A stretch of DNA of 64,000 nucleotides from JAUIAI01 sp963732405 (GCA_963732405.1 CAVSZG010000001.1:124001-188000); one strand, 5' to 3'. Numbered from the stretch's first letter, positions 34,631-43,534 are shown. Numbers and translations are program-made. The notes: generated by a model not told the origin, from the letters alone.

Positions 34631-34711
34631 GCGTAATGCCCGTGCGTCATTCGTCGAAGCGGCTGCGGGGCCGGCGGGCGATACCATGATCGGTCAACCG
34701 GAGCGCACTGA

Positions 34712-35845
34712 ATGATACTCAGCGAAGATCAGCGCATGATGCGCGAGGCCATCCGCGACTTCGTCACGGCCGAAGTGTTGCCGCATGCGGCGCGCTGGGA
34801 TCGTGATGCCGAATTTCCGGCCGACGCCCTGCGCGGTCTGGCCGCGCTCGGTTGCATGGGCGTGGCCGTGCCAACCAGCGAGGGCGGCAGCGGACTCGAC
34901 TATCGCAGTCTGGCGCTGATTATCGAAGAGATCGCCGCCGGCGACGGTGCGCTGTCGACCATCGTGTCGGTGAACAACTGTCCGGTGTGTTCCATCCTGA
35001 TGGCCTGGGCCGATCCGGCGCAAAAGCAGGCCTGGCTCACGCCGCTGGCCAGCGGCGCGATGCTGGGTGCTTTCTGTCTGACCGAACCCCAGGTGGGCTC
35101 GCAGGCCGATGGCCTGACCACGCGGGCCGAACGGATTGGCGAGCACTACCTGATCAACGGCACCAAGCAGTTCATCACCTCGGGCAAACACGCCGATGTG
35201 GCCATCGTGATGGCGGTCACCGATCGGAATGCCGGCAAGAGGGGCATCTCGGCCTTTATCGTGCCCACCGACACACCGGGGTATGAAGTGGCCGGACTGG
35301 AGCGAAAGCTCGGTCAGCATGCATCGGACACCGCGCAGATCCGCTTCACCGATTGCCGGATTCCCGTGGCCAACCGACTCGGTGAGGAAGGCCAGGGCCT
35401 GAAGATCGCGCTGTCCGGGCTGGAGGGCGGGCGGATCGGCATCGCCTCGCAGGCCATCGGCATGGCGCGGGCCGCCTTCGAGGCGGCGCTCCACTATGCG
35501 CATCAGCGCGAAGCCTTCGGTGTGAAGATTTTCCAGCATCAGGCCGTGCAATTCCGGCTGGCCGACATGGCCACCCAGATCGAGGCCGCGCGTCAGCTCG
35601 TGATGCACGCGGCGAGTCTCAAGGACGACGGCCAGCCCTGCCTCAAGCAAGCCGCGATGGCCAAACTGTTCGCCTCGGAAATGGCCGAGCGGGTCTGCTC
35701 GGATGCAATCCAGATTCATGGGGGCTATGGTTACGTGGCCGACTTTCCGGTCGAGCGGATCTATCGCGACGTGCGGGTCTGCCAGATCTACGAAGGCACG
35801 AGCGACATTCAGCGCATGCTGATCGGCCGCGCGCTGGCCGTCTGA
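34712..35845 (+). CDS. Short-chain/branched-chain acyl-CoA dehydrogenase
   Basis: 377 residues, standard length. Signature FCLTEPQVGSQADGLTTRA (FAD/substrate), then GGRIGIASQAIGMARAAFE, QIHGGYGYVADFPVERIYRD and IYEGTSDIQRMLIGR. Glu361 in the last motif is the catalytic base position used by butyryl-CoA-type enzymes; isovaleryl-CoA dehydrogenases carry their base elsewhere. The cluster position suggests leucine catabolism, but the active site favours a straight or 2-methyl-branched short chain. Confidence 0.86.
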   Translation: MILSEDQRMMREAIRDFVTAEVLPHAARWDRDAEFPADALRGLAALGCMGVAVPTSEGGSGLDYRSLALIIEEIAAGDGALSTIVSVNNCPVCSILMAWADPAQKQAWLTPLASGAMLGAFCLTEPQVGSQADGLTTRAERIGEHYLINGTKQFITSGKHADVAIVMAVTDRNAGKRGISAFIVPTDTPGYEVAGLERKLGQHASDTAQIRFTDCRIPVANRLGEEGQGLKIALSGLEGGRIGIASQAIGMARAAFEAALHYAHQREAFGVKIFQHQAVQFRLADMATQIEAARQLVMHAASLKDDGQPCLKQAAMAKLFASEMAERVCSDAIQIHGGYGYVADFPVERIYRDVRVCQIYEGTSDIQRMLIGRALAV

Positions 35846-35877
35846 ACCTATCCCCTGACTGAACCGACACCAGGACC

Positions 35878-36687
35878 ATGACCATGCCCGCAGACGCGTT
35901 CACCACCGTGCAGATCGACACCGCGAATTCGGTGCGCACGATCTGGCTCAACCGGCCCGAGGTGCGTAATGCGATGAATGCCGTGATGATCGCCGAACTC
36001 AACGCAGGCATACGCGCCGCCATCGCCGATCCGCAGGTCCGCGTGATCGTGCTGGCCGGACGCGGCAAGGCCTTTTGTTCGGGTGGGGATCTGGCCTGGA
36101 TGAAGACGGCGCGCACCATGACGGCCGACGAGGCACGCCGGGATTCGGGCCAACTGGCCCAGGTCATGAGGGCCTTGTATGAAAGCCCCAAACCCACCCT
36201 GGCCTGCGTCCATGGATCAGCCTTCGCCGGTGCCATGGGCCTGGTCAGCGCGGTCGATATCGCGATCGCCAGCGAAGAAACCCGCTTCTGCCTGTCCGAG
36301 GTCAAGCTGGGCCTGATTCCGGCCATGATCAGCCCCTATGTGATCCGGGCGATCGGCGAACGTCATGCCCGTCGACTGATGCTCTCGGCCGAGGTGTTCC
36401 AGGCCCCTTTCGCCCAGCGTATCGGCCTGATTCACGAAGCCGTGCCCGCCGATGATCTGCCCAAGACCCTGCAGACCCTGCTCACCCATCTGCTGGCCGC
36501 CGGCCCCAACGCGCTGGGGGGCACCAAGGCCTTGATCCATGCCGTGACCGGCCGCGTCATCAACGACGACCTGATCGCCGATACCGCGGCGCGCATCAGC
36601 GCCGCCCGGGCCAGTGACGAAGGCCAGGAAGGCATCAGTGCTTTCTTCGAGAAGCGCTCGCCCGCCTGGCTGGTATCACCTCACTGA
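35878..36687 (+). CDS. liuC: Methylglutaconyl-CoA hydratase-like enoyl-CoA hydratase
   Basis: 269 residues of the crotonase fold. Segments typical of methylglutaconyl-CoA hydratases are GKAFCSGGDLAWMK, HGSAFAGAMGLVSAVDIAIAS (oxyanion Gly), LSEVKLGLIPAMISPYVIRAIGER and the C-terminal FFEKRSPAWL. It hydrates 3-methylglutaconyl-CoA to HMG-CoA, the step directly before HMG-CoA lyase, which is the next gene. ATG at 35878 has CCAGG upstream; a second ATG two codons on is also possible. Confidence 0.85.
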   Translation: MTMPADAFTTVQIDTANSVRTIWLNRPEVRNAMNAVMIAELNAGIRAAIADPQVRVIVLAGRGKAFCSGGDLAWMKTARTMTADEARRDSGQLAQVMRALYESPKPTLACVHGSAFAGAMGLVSAVDIAIASEETRFCLSEVKLGLIPAMISPYVIRAIGERHARRLMLSAEVFQAPFAQRIGLIHEAVPADDLPKTLQTLLTHLLAAGPNALGGTKALIHAVTGRVINDDLIADTAARISAARASDEGQEGISAFFEKRSPAWLVSPH

Positions 36688-36825
36688 GGCTGGCGACATC
36701 GGCCGGGCCAATCGGTCGCGCTGCTAGAATCCTGCTTGGCCCTGGCGCCGTCGTCAGCCACTGCCTGAACGGCATCGTGGCCCGGCAGCCGGCCGATTCT
36801 CCGACGCTCAACCGAAAGGTGCGCC

Positions 36826-37770
36826 ATCAAGCTGCCCGACCGAGTCCACATCACCGAAGTCGGTCCGCGCGACGGACTGCAGAACGAAGCCCAGCCGGTC
36901 GCCACGGCCACCAAGGTGGAACTGTGTCAGCGCTTGCTCGCCGCTGGCGTCGTGCAACTCGAAGCGACCTCGTTCGTGTCGCCCAAGTGGGTGCCGCAGA
37001 TGGCCGATGCGGCTCAGGTGCTGGCAGCCATTCCGCGCGAAGGCATCCGCCTGTCGGTCCTCACGCCCAATGTGAAGGGCATGGAGCTGGCACTGGCGTC
37101 GGGCATCGACGAAGTCGTGATCTTCGGCGCGGCCAGCGAGGCATTTTCCCAGCGCAACATCAACTGCTCGATCGCCCAGAGTATCGAGCGTTTCGAACCG
37201 GTCGCGCGGCTTGCCCTGGACAACGGCATCCGGCTGCGCGCCGCCATCTCGGTCGCCTTCGGTTGCCCGTATCAGGGCGAGGTAACGTTGGCCGATGTGC
37301 TCGATGTGGTTCGACGCTTCCGGGACATGGGTTGTGACGAGATCGGCATCGCCGACACCATCGGCGTGGCAACGGCCGGTCATGTGCAACGCGTGTTCGA
37401 GGCCGCCCAGCAGCTCGTGCCCGCCTCGACGCTCTCGGGTCATTTCCACGATACCTATGGGCAGGGTGTGGCCAATGTGCTGGCCTGTCTGCAGACCGGC
37501 ATCGCCCGTTTCGACACATCGATCGCCGGTCTGGGCGGCTGCCCGTTTGCCAAGGGCGCCACCGGCAACGTGGCTACCGAAGATGTCGTCTGGATGCTGC
37601 ACGGCCTGGGAATCCAGACCGGCCTGGACATGAGCGCGCTGGTCGACACCGGCCAATGGATCTCCGGCGTGCTGGGCAGGCGCAGCAATGCGCGCGCGGG
37701 TAATGCACTGGCTGCCAAGCGGGTCGATCAACCGGCAACCGGCCAGGAGTCTGCCGGTGTCCGTCACTGA
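36826..37770 (+). CDS. liuE: Hydroxymethylglutaryl-CoA lyase, apparent ATC start
   Basis: Cleaves HMG-CoA to acetoacetate and acetyl-CoA. The conserved N-terminus IKLPDRVHITEVGPRDGLQNE, with the active-site Arg-Asp pair, begins at base 36826, where the codon is ATC. It is preceded by GAAAGG seven bases upstream. No ATG, GTG or TTG occurs in frame between the upstream TGA (about 36764) and this point. The first GTG (36916) would delete the essential VGPRDG loop. The rest is normal: FVSPKWVPQMAD, FGCPYQGEV, HFHDTYGQGVAN and GLGGCPFAKGATGN with the catalytic Cys. Total 314 residues. Either a real ATC start or a G-to-C change in the assembly. Confidence 0.85.
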   Translation: MKLPDRVHITEVGPRDGLQNEAQPVATATKVELCQRLLAAGVVQLEATSFVSPKWVPQMADAAQVLAAIPREGIRLSVLTPNVKGMELALASGIDEVVIFGAASEAFSQRNINCSIAQSIERFEPVARLALDNGIRLRAAISVAFGCPYQGEVTLADVLDVVRRFRDMGCDEIGIADTIGVATAGHVQRVFEAAQQLVPASTLSGHFHDTYGQGVANVLACLQTGIARFDTSIAGLGGCPFAKGATGNVATEDVVWMLHGLGIQTGLDMSALVDTGQWISGVLGRRSNARAGNALAAKRVDQPATGQESAGVRH

Positions 37771-37999
37771 TCCGCCCTCGCCCTGTATTTCCGTCTGTCG
37801 TCTCGATGATGACGGCGTCTGCGAAGGCTGTCTGCGCACCATCGATGAAATCGCCGCCTGGGGCGGCATGCCCGGTGAACACAAGCGCGCCATCCTCACG
37901 CGAATTGCCGCCCAGCGCGGGTCGATCGAGTCCGGCGACGGCCGTGCTCAGGGCCCACGACCGACGCCACCCCCGACGCTGACGCGAAACCGATCCTGA
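37757..37999 (+). CDS. DUF1289 family protein
   Basis: About 80 residues from a GTG at 37757 that overlaps the lyase by 14 bases. The DUF1289 cysteine pattern is clear: PSPCISVCRLDDDGVCEGCLRTIDEIAAW, four Cys suggesting a small metal site. Frequently linked to housekeeping or degradation operons in proteobacteria; function unknown. Confidence 0.8.
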   Translation: MSVTDPPSPCISVCRLDDDGVCEGCLRTIDEIAAWGGMPGEHKRAILTRIAAQRGSIESGDGRAQGPRPTPPPTLTRNRS

Positions 38000-38006
38000 T
38001 CCAGGC

Positions 38007-38537
38007 ATGCCGATGATCCGACCCGACCCGACCGAGCAAGCGGCCAGCGACGACGCCGATCTCGCGAGCATTCCGCCCGACCCGGTGGTCGCGCAACTCG
38101 CGGCGCGATTCGCGCAACCGGTCAGCGGGTATGCCTATGGCCCGGCGCTGCGGGTGATCGCCCTCATCGTGACGCTGTTCAGTATCGCCTTCGCCGTGTT
38201 CGCCTGGTTCTCGGCAGCCGCGCAAACCATGTCCGGCTATTGGTTGCCGATGGCCATCGCGGTCGGCATGATTGCCACCTGCTGGTACATCGTGACGGGT
38301 CAGACGGTACTCGACCGCGATGGCATCAGTCAGCAATGGATCATGCCCAAGGCGTATCGCTGGGATGGCATCTATCGGGCCCGGCTGCTCAGACTGCCCA
38401 TGAATACCCGTCTGATGCTCAACGTGGGCAAGCCGCCGTTCAAGACCATTCATGCCGGCACGCCGGAACTGGCGGCCGCCTTCGCCGACATTGCCCGGCT
38501 GTACGAAAGCCGCACGCCTGATCGCTCGCGTCGCTGA
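38007..38537 (+). CDS. Small inner-membrane protein with a PH-like C-terminal segment
   Basis: 176 residues. An acidic N-terminal 45 residues precede two hydrophobic helices (VIALIVTLFSIAFAVFAWF and YWLPMAIAVGMIATCWYIV). A cytoplasmic stretch of mixed strands follows (TVLDRDGISQQWIMPKAYRW, MLNVGKPPFKTIHAG), resembling bacterial PH-like (DUF304-type) domains. No motif identifies a function. It lies seven bases after DUF1289. Confidence 0.6.
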   Translation: MPMIRPDPTEQAASDDADLASIPPDPVVAQLAARFAQPVSGYAYGPALRVIALIVTLFSIAFAVFAWFSAAAQTMSGYWLPMAIAVGMIATCWYIVTGQTVLDRDGISQQWIMPKAYRWDGIYRARLLRLPMNTRLMLNVGKPPFKTIHAGTPELAAAFADIARLYESRTPDRSRR

Positions 38538-38545
38538 GTCGACCC

Positions 38546-39473
38546 ATGACCCTGCCCGCAAGCATCCGTTTCATCGAGCGCGACTGGCTGTCGGCCAATC
38601 ATGTGCTCATGCATGACGAGGACGGCAGCGCCACCCTCGTCGATACCGGGTATGACAAGCATGTGCCGCTGACCTGCCGGCTCGTCGAGCAGGCGCTGGC
38701 CAGGCCCCCCATCGGGCAGCAGGCCCGACTGACGCGCATCATCAACACCCATCTGCATTCGGATCACTGCGGCGGCAATGCCGCGCTGGCCGCCGCCCAT
38801 GATTGCGCGATCATCGTGCCAAAGGCCTGCCTGGAGGCCGTGCGTCAGTGGGATACCGACGCCTTGTCGTATCGGGTGACCGGCCAGCGCTGCGCGCGAT
38901 TCACCGCCACCGCTGCGCTCAGCCCTGGTGAGGCATTCGATGCCGGTGGCCTGACCTGGGAAGCCCATGCGGCGCCCGGTCATGATCCGACCTCACTGGT
39001 GTTCTTCAACCGTCGGCACCGGATCCTGATCTCGGCCGATGCACTCTGGGCATCAGGCTTCGGGGTGATCTTTCCGGAACTGCTGGGTGCCTCGGGCTTT
39101 GCGGAGCAGGCGGCGGTGCTCGAACTCATTGCCGGACTCGCACCGACCACGATCATGCCAGGCCATGGCCCGATCTTTCATGACCTCGACGCGGCCCTGC
39201 GCACCGCGCATGACCGACTGGCCGCGCTGCGCGCCGACCCGCGTCGCAACGGCCGACATGCGCTGAAGGTCTTGCTCAAGTTCGTGCTGCTCGACCATGA
39301 ACGACTGTCGTTCGCCCAGGCCTTGCAGGTGGCCGAGGGCGCGGCGGGCATGCGCGCGGCCGCCGATTCCTTGGACATGCCGCTGGCCGATGCTTCTCGA
39401 CTGGGCCGCCGATTCGCTGCTCGCCCAGGGACAGATTCTTCGCCAGGCCGACCTGCTCATCAACGCGCCCTGA
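38546..39473 (+). pseudogene. MBL-fold metallo-hydrolase, C-terminal frameshift
   Basis: The metallo-beta-lactamase fold is intact to about residue 275: VDTGYDKHVPL, the metal motif NTHLHSDHCGG (His69, His71, Asp73, His74), AAPGHDPTSLV, ISADALWASGFG, and TIMPGHGPIFH. Near 39386-39394 the natural C-terminal helix (LLDWAADSLLAQGQILRQADLL) shifts to another frame that stops at 39473. The original frame instead runs on across the antisense kinase gene to 39940. Dropping one base there (GATGCTTCTC to GATCTTCTC) restores a protein of about 308 residues. The catalytic domain could remain active even if the shift is real. Substrate unknown. Confidence 0.72.
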
Positions 39474-39520
39474 ACCAGCCCCGGCGCATGGCGCAGGTCC
39501 GGACAGGTGGCCGACAGTCC

Positions 39521-40456
39521 TCAGCGCCGATTGTCGATGAAGCGGGTGACCTGCTCACGGGACGGAATCGGCGCCACCGCACCATAGCCGGTGGTCGCGA
39601 GCGCGGCAGCCGCATTCGCGTAATGCGCCGCCTCGAAGGGATCATTCACACGCAGGCATTCGGCCAGAAACGCCCCATCGAAGGTATCGCCGGCACCGGT
39701 CGCATCAACCGAATCAACGGGGTGCGACGCGATCCGCTCGCGTCGCCCGGCGGTTGCCACCAGCACACCCTGGGCACCCAGGGTCAGGGCGACCACGGCC
39801 GGACCCAGACGCAGGTAAAAATCGACGATCCGATCAGGATCGGTCAGGCCGGTGAGTGCCTGCGCATCGTCGATACCCGGCAGGGCGAAATGGCTCTGCG
39901 CCATCGCCGCATGAATCATCGCCCGCGCCCGAGGCAGTGACCACAGGCGTGGCCGGAAATTGGCATCGAAGGAGACCGGCACACCGGCGCCATTGGCTGT
40001 CTCGATCGCGGCCAGCACCGTGTCGGCCGCACTGTCGGAGATCGCCATGCTGATGCCCGAGATATGCAGCACGCGGGCCTGACGGATCAGATCGCGACGC
40101 AGATCCGCCGGTCTCATTCGGCTGGCCGCCGAGCCGGCGCGCAGATAACTGAAGGCATGACCCGATTCATGATGGGTGACGAAATACACGCCGGTGTGCC
40201 CATCGTCAGTGACCACCACGCCCCGGGTATCGATGCCTTCACGGGCCCACAGAGCCATGAACTGATCACCGAAGGGATCACGCCCGATGCGGGTCAGATA
40301 ACCGGTGTGAGCGCCTTGCCGGGCCGCCGCGATCGCGCAATTCGAGGTGTCGCCACCATAGCCCGACAGATAACGCCCATCAGGTTGCTGGTTGAATTCC
40401 AGCATCGGTTCACCCAGACACAGGACCGCCGGCTGGGCCGTGGGCTGTTCCTCCAT
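39521..40456 (-). CDS. PfkB family sugar kinase (2-keto-3-deoxygluconate kinase-like)
   Basis: 311 residues of the ribokinase fold. It shows LCLGEPMLEFN, the sugar-binding YGGDTSNCAIAAARQG, VSFDANFRPRLW, and the C-terminal PfkB signature DATGAGDTFDGAFLAE with the catalytic Asp. Similar to KdgK, which phosphorylates KDG in modified Entner-Doudoroff or uronate pathways. No other uronate genes are adjacent. It starts two bases after the stop of the PaaY-like gene. Confidence 0.83.
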   Translation of the reverse strand: MEEQPTAQPAVLCLGEPMLEFNQQPDGRYLSGYGGDTSNCAIAAARQGAHTGYLTRIGRDPFGDQFMALWAREGIDTRGVVVTDDGHTGVYFVTHHESGHAFSYLRAGSAASRMRPADLRRDLIRQARVLHISGISMAISDSAADTVLAAIETANGAGVPVSFDANFRPRLWSLPRARAMIHAAMAQSHFALPGIDDAQALTGLTDPDRIVDFYLRLGPAVVALTLGAQGVLVATAGRRERIASHPVDSVDATGAGDTFDGAFLAECLRVNDPFEAAHYANAAAALATTGYGAVAPIPSREQVTRFIDNRR

Positions 40457-40458
40457 GC

Positions 40459-41040
40459 TCAGTCGAACTGCCAGCGCGTGCGGGCCCGGTCGGGTTCAAC
40501 CTCGGACAGGGGATAGACCGCATCGAGTCCCGCCCGGCAACGTCGGGCCAGTTCCACGTAAAGATCGGTACCGCGCGACTTGCCGGCCAGCGCGGCCGGC
40601 GTCAGCTCACGAACCACCTGCCCCGGCACGCCTGTCCAGAGCGTGCGCGGGGGCACTTCGCCACCCATCTTGACCAGGCTCATCGCGCCCACGATGGCCT
40701 GATCGCCGACCCGGGCCCGATCGAGCACCACCGCATTCATGCCCACCAGCGCATCAACACCGATATAGGCGGCGTGGATGATCGCACCATGACCGATATG
40801 GGCGCGCCGCGCCATCACGCAATCAAAATCGGGCAGCGAATGCACGGTGCAGTTGTCCTGCACATTGGACTCCTCATGCATTTCGATACGACCGAAATCG
40901 CCGCGCAACACCGCGTTACCGCCGATGAAACAACGTGGTCCGACGATCACGTCACCGATCAGCACCGCGCTCGGATGCACATAAGCAGTGGGATCGACAA
41001 CCGGCGTGACCCCTTCGAACGAATACACCGTCAATGCCAT
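40459..41040 (-). CDS. PaaY-like gamma-carbonic-anhydrase family hexapeptide protein
   Basis: 193 residues from the ATG at 41040, with GGAG upstream. Left-handed beta-helix repeats are obvious (VVDPTAYVHPSAVLIGDVIVGPRCFIGGNAVL). The metal histidines are in HEESNVQDNCTVHS and HIGHGAIIHAA. The C-terminal VYPLSEVEPDR tail is like PaaY, a thioesterase linked to phenylacetate degradation. Gene order here: SDR, PaaY-like, PfkB. It could instead be a housekeeping gamma-class carbonic anhydrase homologue. Confidence 0.8.
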   Translation of the reverse strand: MALTVYSFEGVTPVVDPTAYVHPSAVLIGDVIVGPRCFIGGNAVLRGDFGRIEMHEESNVQDNCTVHSLPDFDCVMARRAHIGHGAIIHAAYIGVDALVGMNAVVLDRARVGDQAIVGAMSLVKMGGEVPPRTLWTGVPGQVVRELTPAALAGKSRGTDLYVELARRCRAGLDAVYPLSEVEPDRARTRWQFD

Positions 41041-41041
41041 C

Positions 41042-41962
41042 TCAGCTCCGCTGGGCCCGATCTTTGCGATTCTGCGCCTCGATGTTCTGCCGGGCCTCCT
41101 GCCACTGCTCATCGGTCCAATCGCGCATCTCGTAAAAGTTGCCGCCGGTGGCCAGATAATTGCCCCCGTCCATGTGAATGCATTGACCGGTGAGCCAGTC
41201 GCATCCGCCCGACATCAGAAAACTCGCCAGATTCTGCAATTCGCTCATCCGACCCACGCGACGATGCGGATTGTTGCGCGCCGACCGCGCACCGGGTTGT
41301 TCGCCCGGATTGAGCCGCTTGCTCATGCCTTCGGTCGGAATTTCTCCGGGGCCGATGGCGTTGAGGCGGATGCCGTATCTGGCCCACTCGACAGCCAGCG
41401 AGCGCGTCATCACGGCGATGCCGGCCTTGCTCATGGCGCTGGGCACGACATAAGGGCTGCCGTTCTCGACCCAGGTCGTGATGATCGACACGACCGATTT
41501 CATCGGGGCGCCGGGCTGATAACCACCGGCCGCCTTGGCCGCTTCGGCCCAGCGCTTGCCCACCGCCTGGGTCACGTAGAAGGTGCCATGAAACACGATG
41601 TTGGCGATGGCATCAAAACCGCGCGGCGACAGCGATTCGGTTGGGCTGATGAAGTTGCCCGCCGCGTTGTTCACCAGACCGTCCAGACCACCGTGGGTGA
41701 AGATCTCACCGACCATTTCCTCCACGCCCGCGGCGTCGCGGATATCGAGGGTATAGGTGCTCACCTGGCCACCGAAGTCTTTCATCATTGCCTCGGCGGC
41801 TTCGTCCAGCACGGGTTTACGCCGACCGCAGATCACCACGTTTGCGCCCAGGGTCAGAAAGGCTTCGCTCATCGAGCGGCCCAATCCGGTCGCGCCACCC
41901 GTAACGAGAATGCGCCGGCCCTGCAGCAGGGTCGGTGAAAACATCTGATCCGGTATTTCCAT
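41042..41962 (-). CDS. 2,4-Dienoyl-CoA reductase-like SDR
   Basis: 306 residues. Rossmann motif ILVTGGATGLGRSMSEAF, then VNNAAGNF. The active-site region YVVPSAMSKAGIAVMTRSLAVEWARYG lacks the usual Tyr four residues before Lys, as in mitochondrial 2,4-dienoyl-CoA reductases, which it resembles, including the following GPGEIPTEG. It probably reduces 2,4-dienoyl-CoA from unsaturated acyl chains with NADPH. It ends one base before the PaaY-like start, so they form an operon. Confidence 0.82.
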   Translation of the reverse strand: MEIPDQMFSPTLLQGRRILVTGGATGLGRSMSEAFLTLGANVVICGRRKPVLDEAAEAMMKDFGGQVSTYTLDIRDAAGVEEMVGEIFTHGGLDGLVNNAAGNFISPTESLSPRGFDAIANIVFHGTFYVTQAVGKRWAEAAKAAGGYQPGAPMKSVVSIITTWVENGSPYVVPSAMSKAGIAVMTRSLAVEWARYGIRLNAIGPGEIPTEGMSKRLNPGEQPGARSARNNPHRRVGRMSELQNLASFLMSGGCDWLTGQCIHMDGGNYLATGGNFYEMRDWTDEQWQEARQNIEAQNRKDRAQRS

Positions 41963-42049
41963 TATTGCCTCCAGTCTGGTTGACCAACCTCCGATCGGGC
42001 CGGTCCGGCTTTCATTCGTCGCGCGGTGACGCCGGCCTCTGGCGCCCGC

Positions 42050-42769
42050 TCATTGCCCGGACTGCCGCTTGGCCAGCCAAGCCGCATAACGGGCCTTGTT
42101 TTCATCATTGGGCGGATACAGACCAGGCAGGGAGACTCCCGTGTCGACCTGACTCATGATCCATTGCTCCAGGGCTTCCTGCTCCAGCGCCGCCTGCGCC
42201 ACCGCTGCCGCCATCGCCTGCGGCACCACCAGCGCGCCGTCATCGTCGGCAACGATCCAGTCGCCCGGAAACACCGCCACGCCGCCGCAGGCGATCGGTT
42301 CCTCCCAGTTCACGAAGGTGAGTCCGGCCACGGACGGCGGCGCAGCCGCGCCCGCGCACCAGATCGGCAGACCGGTCGCCAGCACACCGCTCAGATCGCG
42401 CACCACGCCGTCGGTGATCAAGGCCTGCACCTGGCGCCGACCCATGCGTGCGCAGAGGATGTCGCCGAAAATACCCGCGTCGCGCACGCCCAGCGCATCG
42501 ACCACTGCAATGCAGCCAGCCGGCATTGCCTCGATGGCGGCCCGGGTGGAGCGCGGCGAGGCCCAGCTCTCGGGAGTGGCCAGATCTTCGCGCGCGGGCA
42601 CGAAGCGCAGGGTGAACGCGCGCCCGGCAACCCGCGCCTGACCGGTGCGGATCGGCATCGGACCGCGCAGCCAGACATTTCGAAGTCCCTTCTTGAGCAG
42701 AACAGTACTCAGGGTTCCGGTGGAGGCGCCCAGCAGTTGATCGGTGAGGGTTTGGTCGGCGGAGTTCAT
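42050..42769 (-). CDS. RraA/HMG-aldolase family protein
   Basis: 239 residues from the ATG at 42769. Family motifs are GRAFTLRFVPARED, VVDALGVRDAGIFGDILCARMGRRQVQALITDGVVRD with the metal/substrate-binding GxxxxxxxxxxGxxxxxxxRD pattern, and VFPGDWIVADDDGALVVPQ. Members are either class II aldolases for 4-hydroxy-4-methyl-2-oxoglutarate-type acids or RNase E regulators. The longer acidic form here favours an aldolase-like enzyme; not decided. Confidence 0.78.
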   Translation of the reverse strand: MNSADQTLTDQLLGASTGTLSTVLLKKGLRNVWLRGPMPIRTGQARVAGRAFTLRFVPAREDLATPESWASPRSTRAAIEAMPAGCIAVVDALGVRDAGIFGDILCARMGRRQVQALITDGVVRDLSGVLATGLPIWCAGAAAPPSVAGLTFVNWEEPIACGGVAVFPGDWIVADDDGALVVPQAMAAAVAQAALEQEALEQWIMSQVDTGVSLPGLYPPNDENKARYAAWLAKRQSGQ

Positions 42770-43152
42770 GAGGGTTTCCCAGTCAGGATTCAGGCTGCCT
42801 TTGGCTGGCCGGCGCGGTGAACGAAAGCCCGGATCGACTGCACGCAACGACGGCCGCCAGCCAACGCTGCACCCGTGGTCGGTCCGGACGGCAAGGCAGG
42901 ATTCACGCCGGGCATGCCCGGGCCGGTCAGGGGCGGCGACGAGGTGGGCAACATCAGGTGGGCAACATCGGGCGGCCGGTGATGAAAATGATAGCAGTTC
43001 ACGACAGCGCGACAGCCCCCCCGGGCAGCCGAGTTCGGTATGATCGGGCTGAGACCGCAGCATGACGCGGCGAACCAGCCCGCTGCCGACCGGATCGGTG
43101 GCGTTCAGGGCGCAGGCGGGCTGACTGGCCCGATCAGCCGGAGACTATCGAC
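42770..43152. other. 383-bp intergenic region upstream of ferredoxin and RraA-like genes
   Basis: Divergent spacer that must contain promoters for the RraA-like gene and the ferredoxin-P450 pair. It contains a 14-bp tandem repeat and a TATGAT that could be a -10 for the ferredoxin (43039-43044), but without a good -35. No credible gene is seen. Confidence 0.5.
42942..42969. repeat. Tandem 14-bp direct repeat
   Basis: AGGTGGGCAACATC occurs twice back to back (42942-42955 and 42956-42969) in the intergenic region. It could be a regulator half-site pair or a simple duplication. Confidence 0.8.
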
Positions 43153-43473
43153 TTGCCCAGAATCACCTACATCGAACACGACGGTACCACCCACGAAGTG
43201 CAGGTGCCGATTGGCGAATCCGTGATGCGCGGCGCCGTCGACAATGACATACCCGGCATCGACGCCGATTGTGGCGGTCAGTGTGCCTGCGCAACCTGTC
43301 ATGTCTTTGTCGATCCGGCCTGGTACGACCGAACCGGCGAGCGCACCGAAATGGAAGTGAGCATGCTCGACTTCGCCGCGGCTGCGCAGGACAACTCGCG
43401 ACTGGCCTGTCAGATCACGGTCAGTGCTGAACTCGACGGCCTGATCGTGCGGATGCCGCAGGATCAGCACTGA
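43153..43473 (+). CDS. [2Fe-2S] ferredoxin, adrenodoxin/putidaredoxin type
   Basis: 106 residues from a TTG start at 43153. The cluster ligands follow the adrenodoxin pattern C-x5-C-x2-C plus a distal Cys: Cys40, Cys46 and Cys49 in DADCGGQCACATCHVFV and Cys86 in LACQIT. It delivers electrons to the P450 encoded 61 bp downstream. No ferredoxin reductase is adjacent. Confidence 0.92.
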   Translation: MPRITYIEHDGTTHEVQVPIGESVMRGAVDNDIPGIDADCGGQCACATCHVFVDPAWYDRTGERTEMEVSMLDFAAAAQDNSRLACQITVSAELDGLIVRMPQDQH

Positions 43474-43534
43474 ACCGGCGCACTCCCCCGCTCCGAACCG
43501 ACCGAACCAGCGGCACACACAAGAGGACACGCTC

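Noticed and set aside
38546..39940. Full-length 464-codon MBL protein
   Set aside because: The last third reads through the antisense kinase gene and lacks family similarity; the real C-terminus lies in the shifted frame ending at 39473.
42770..43063. Extension of the RraA-like gene on the minus strand
   Set aside because: The upstream frame is Pro/Arg-rich shadow sequence; the ATG at 42769 matches the family N-terminus.
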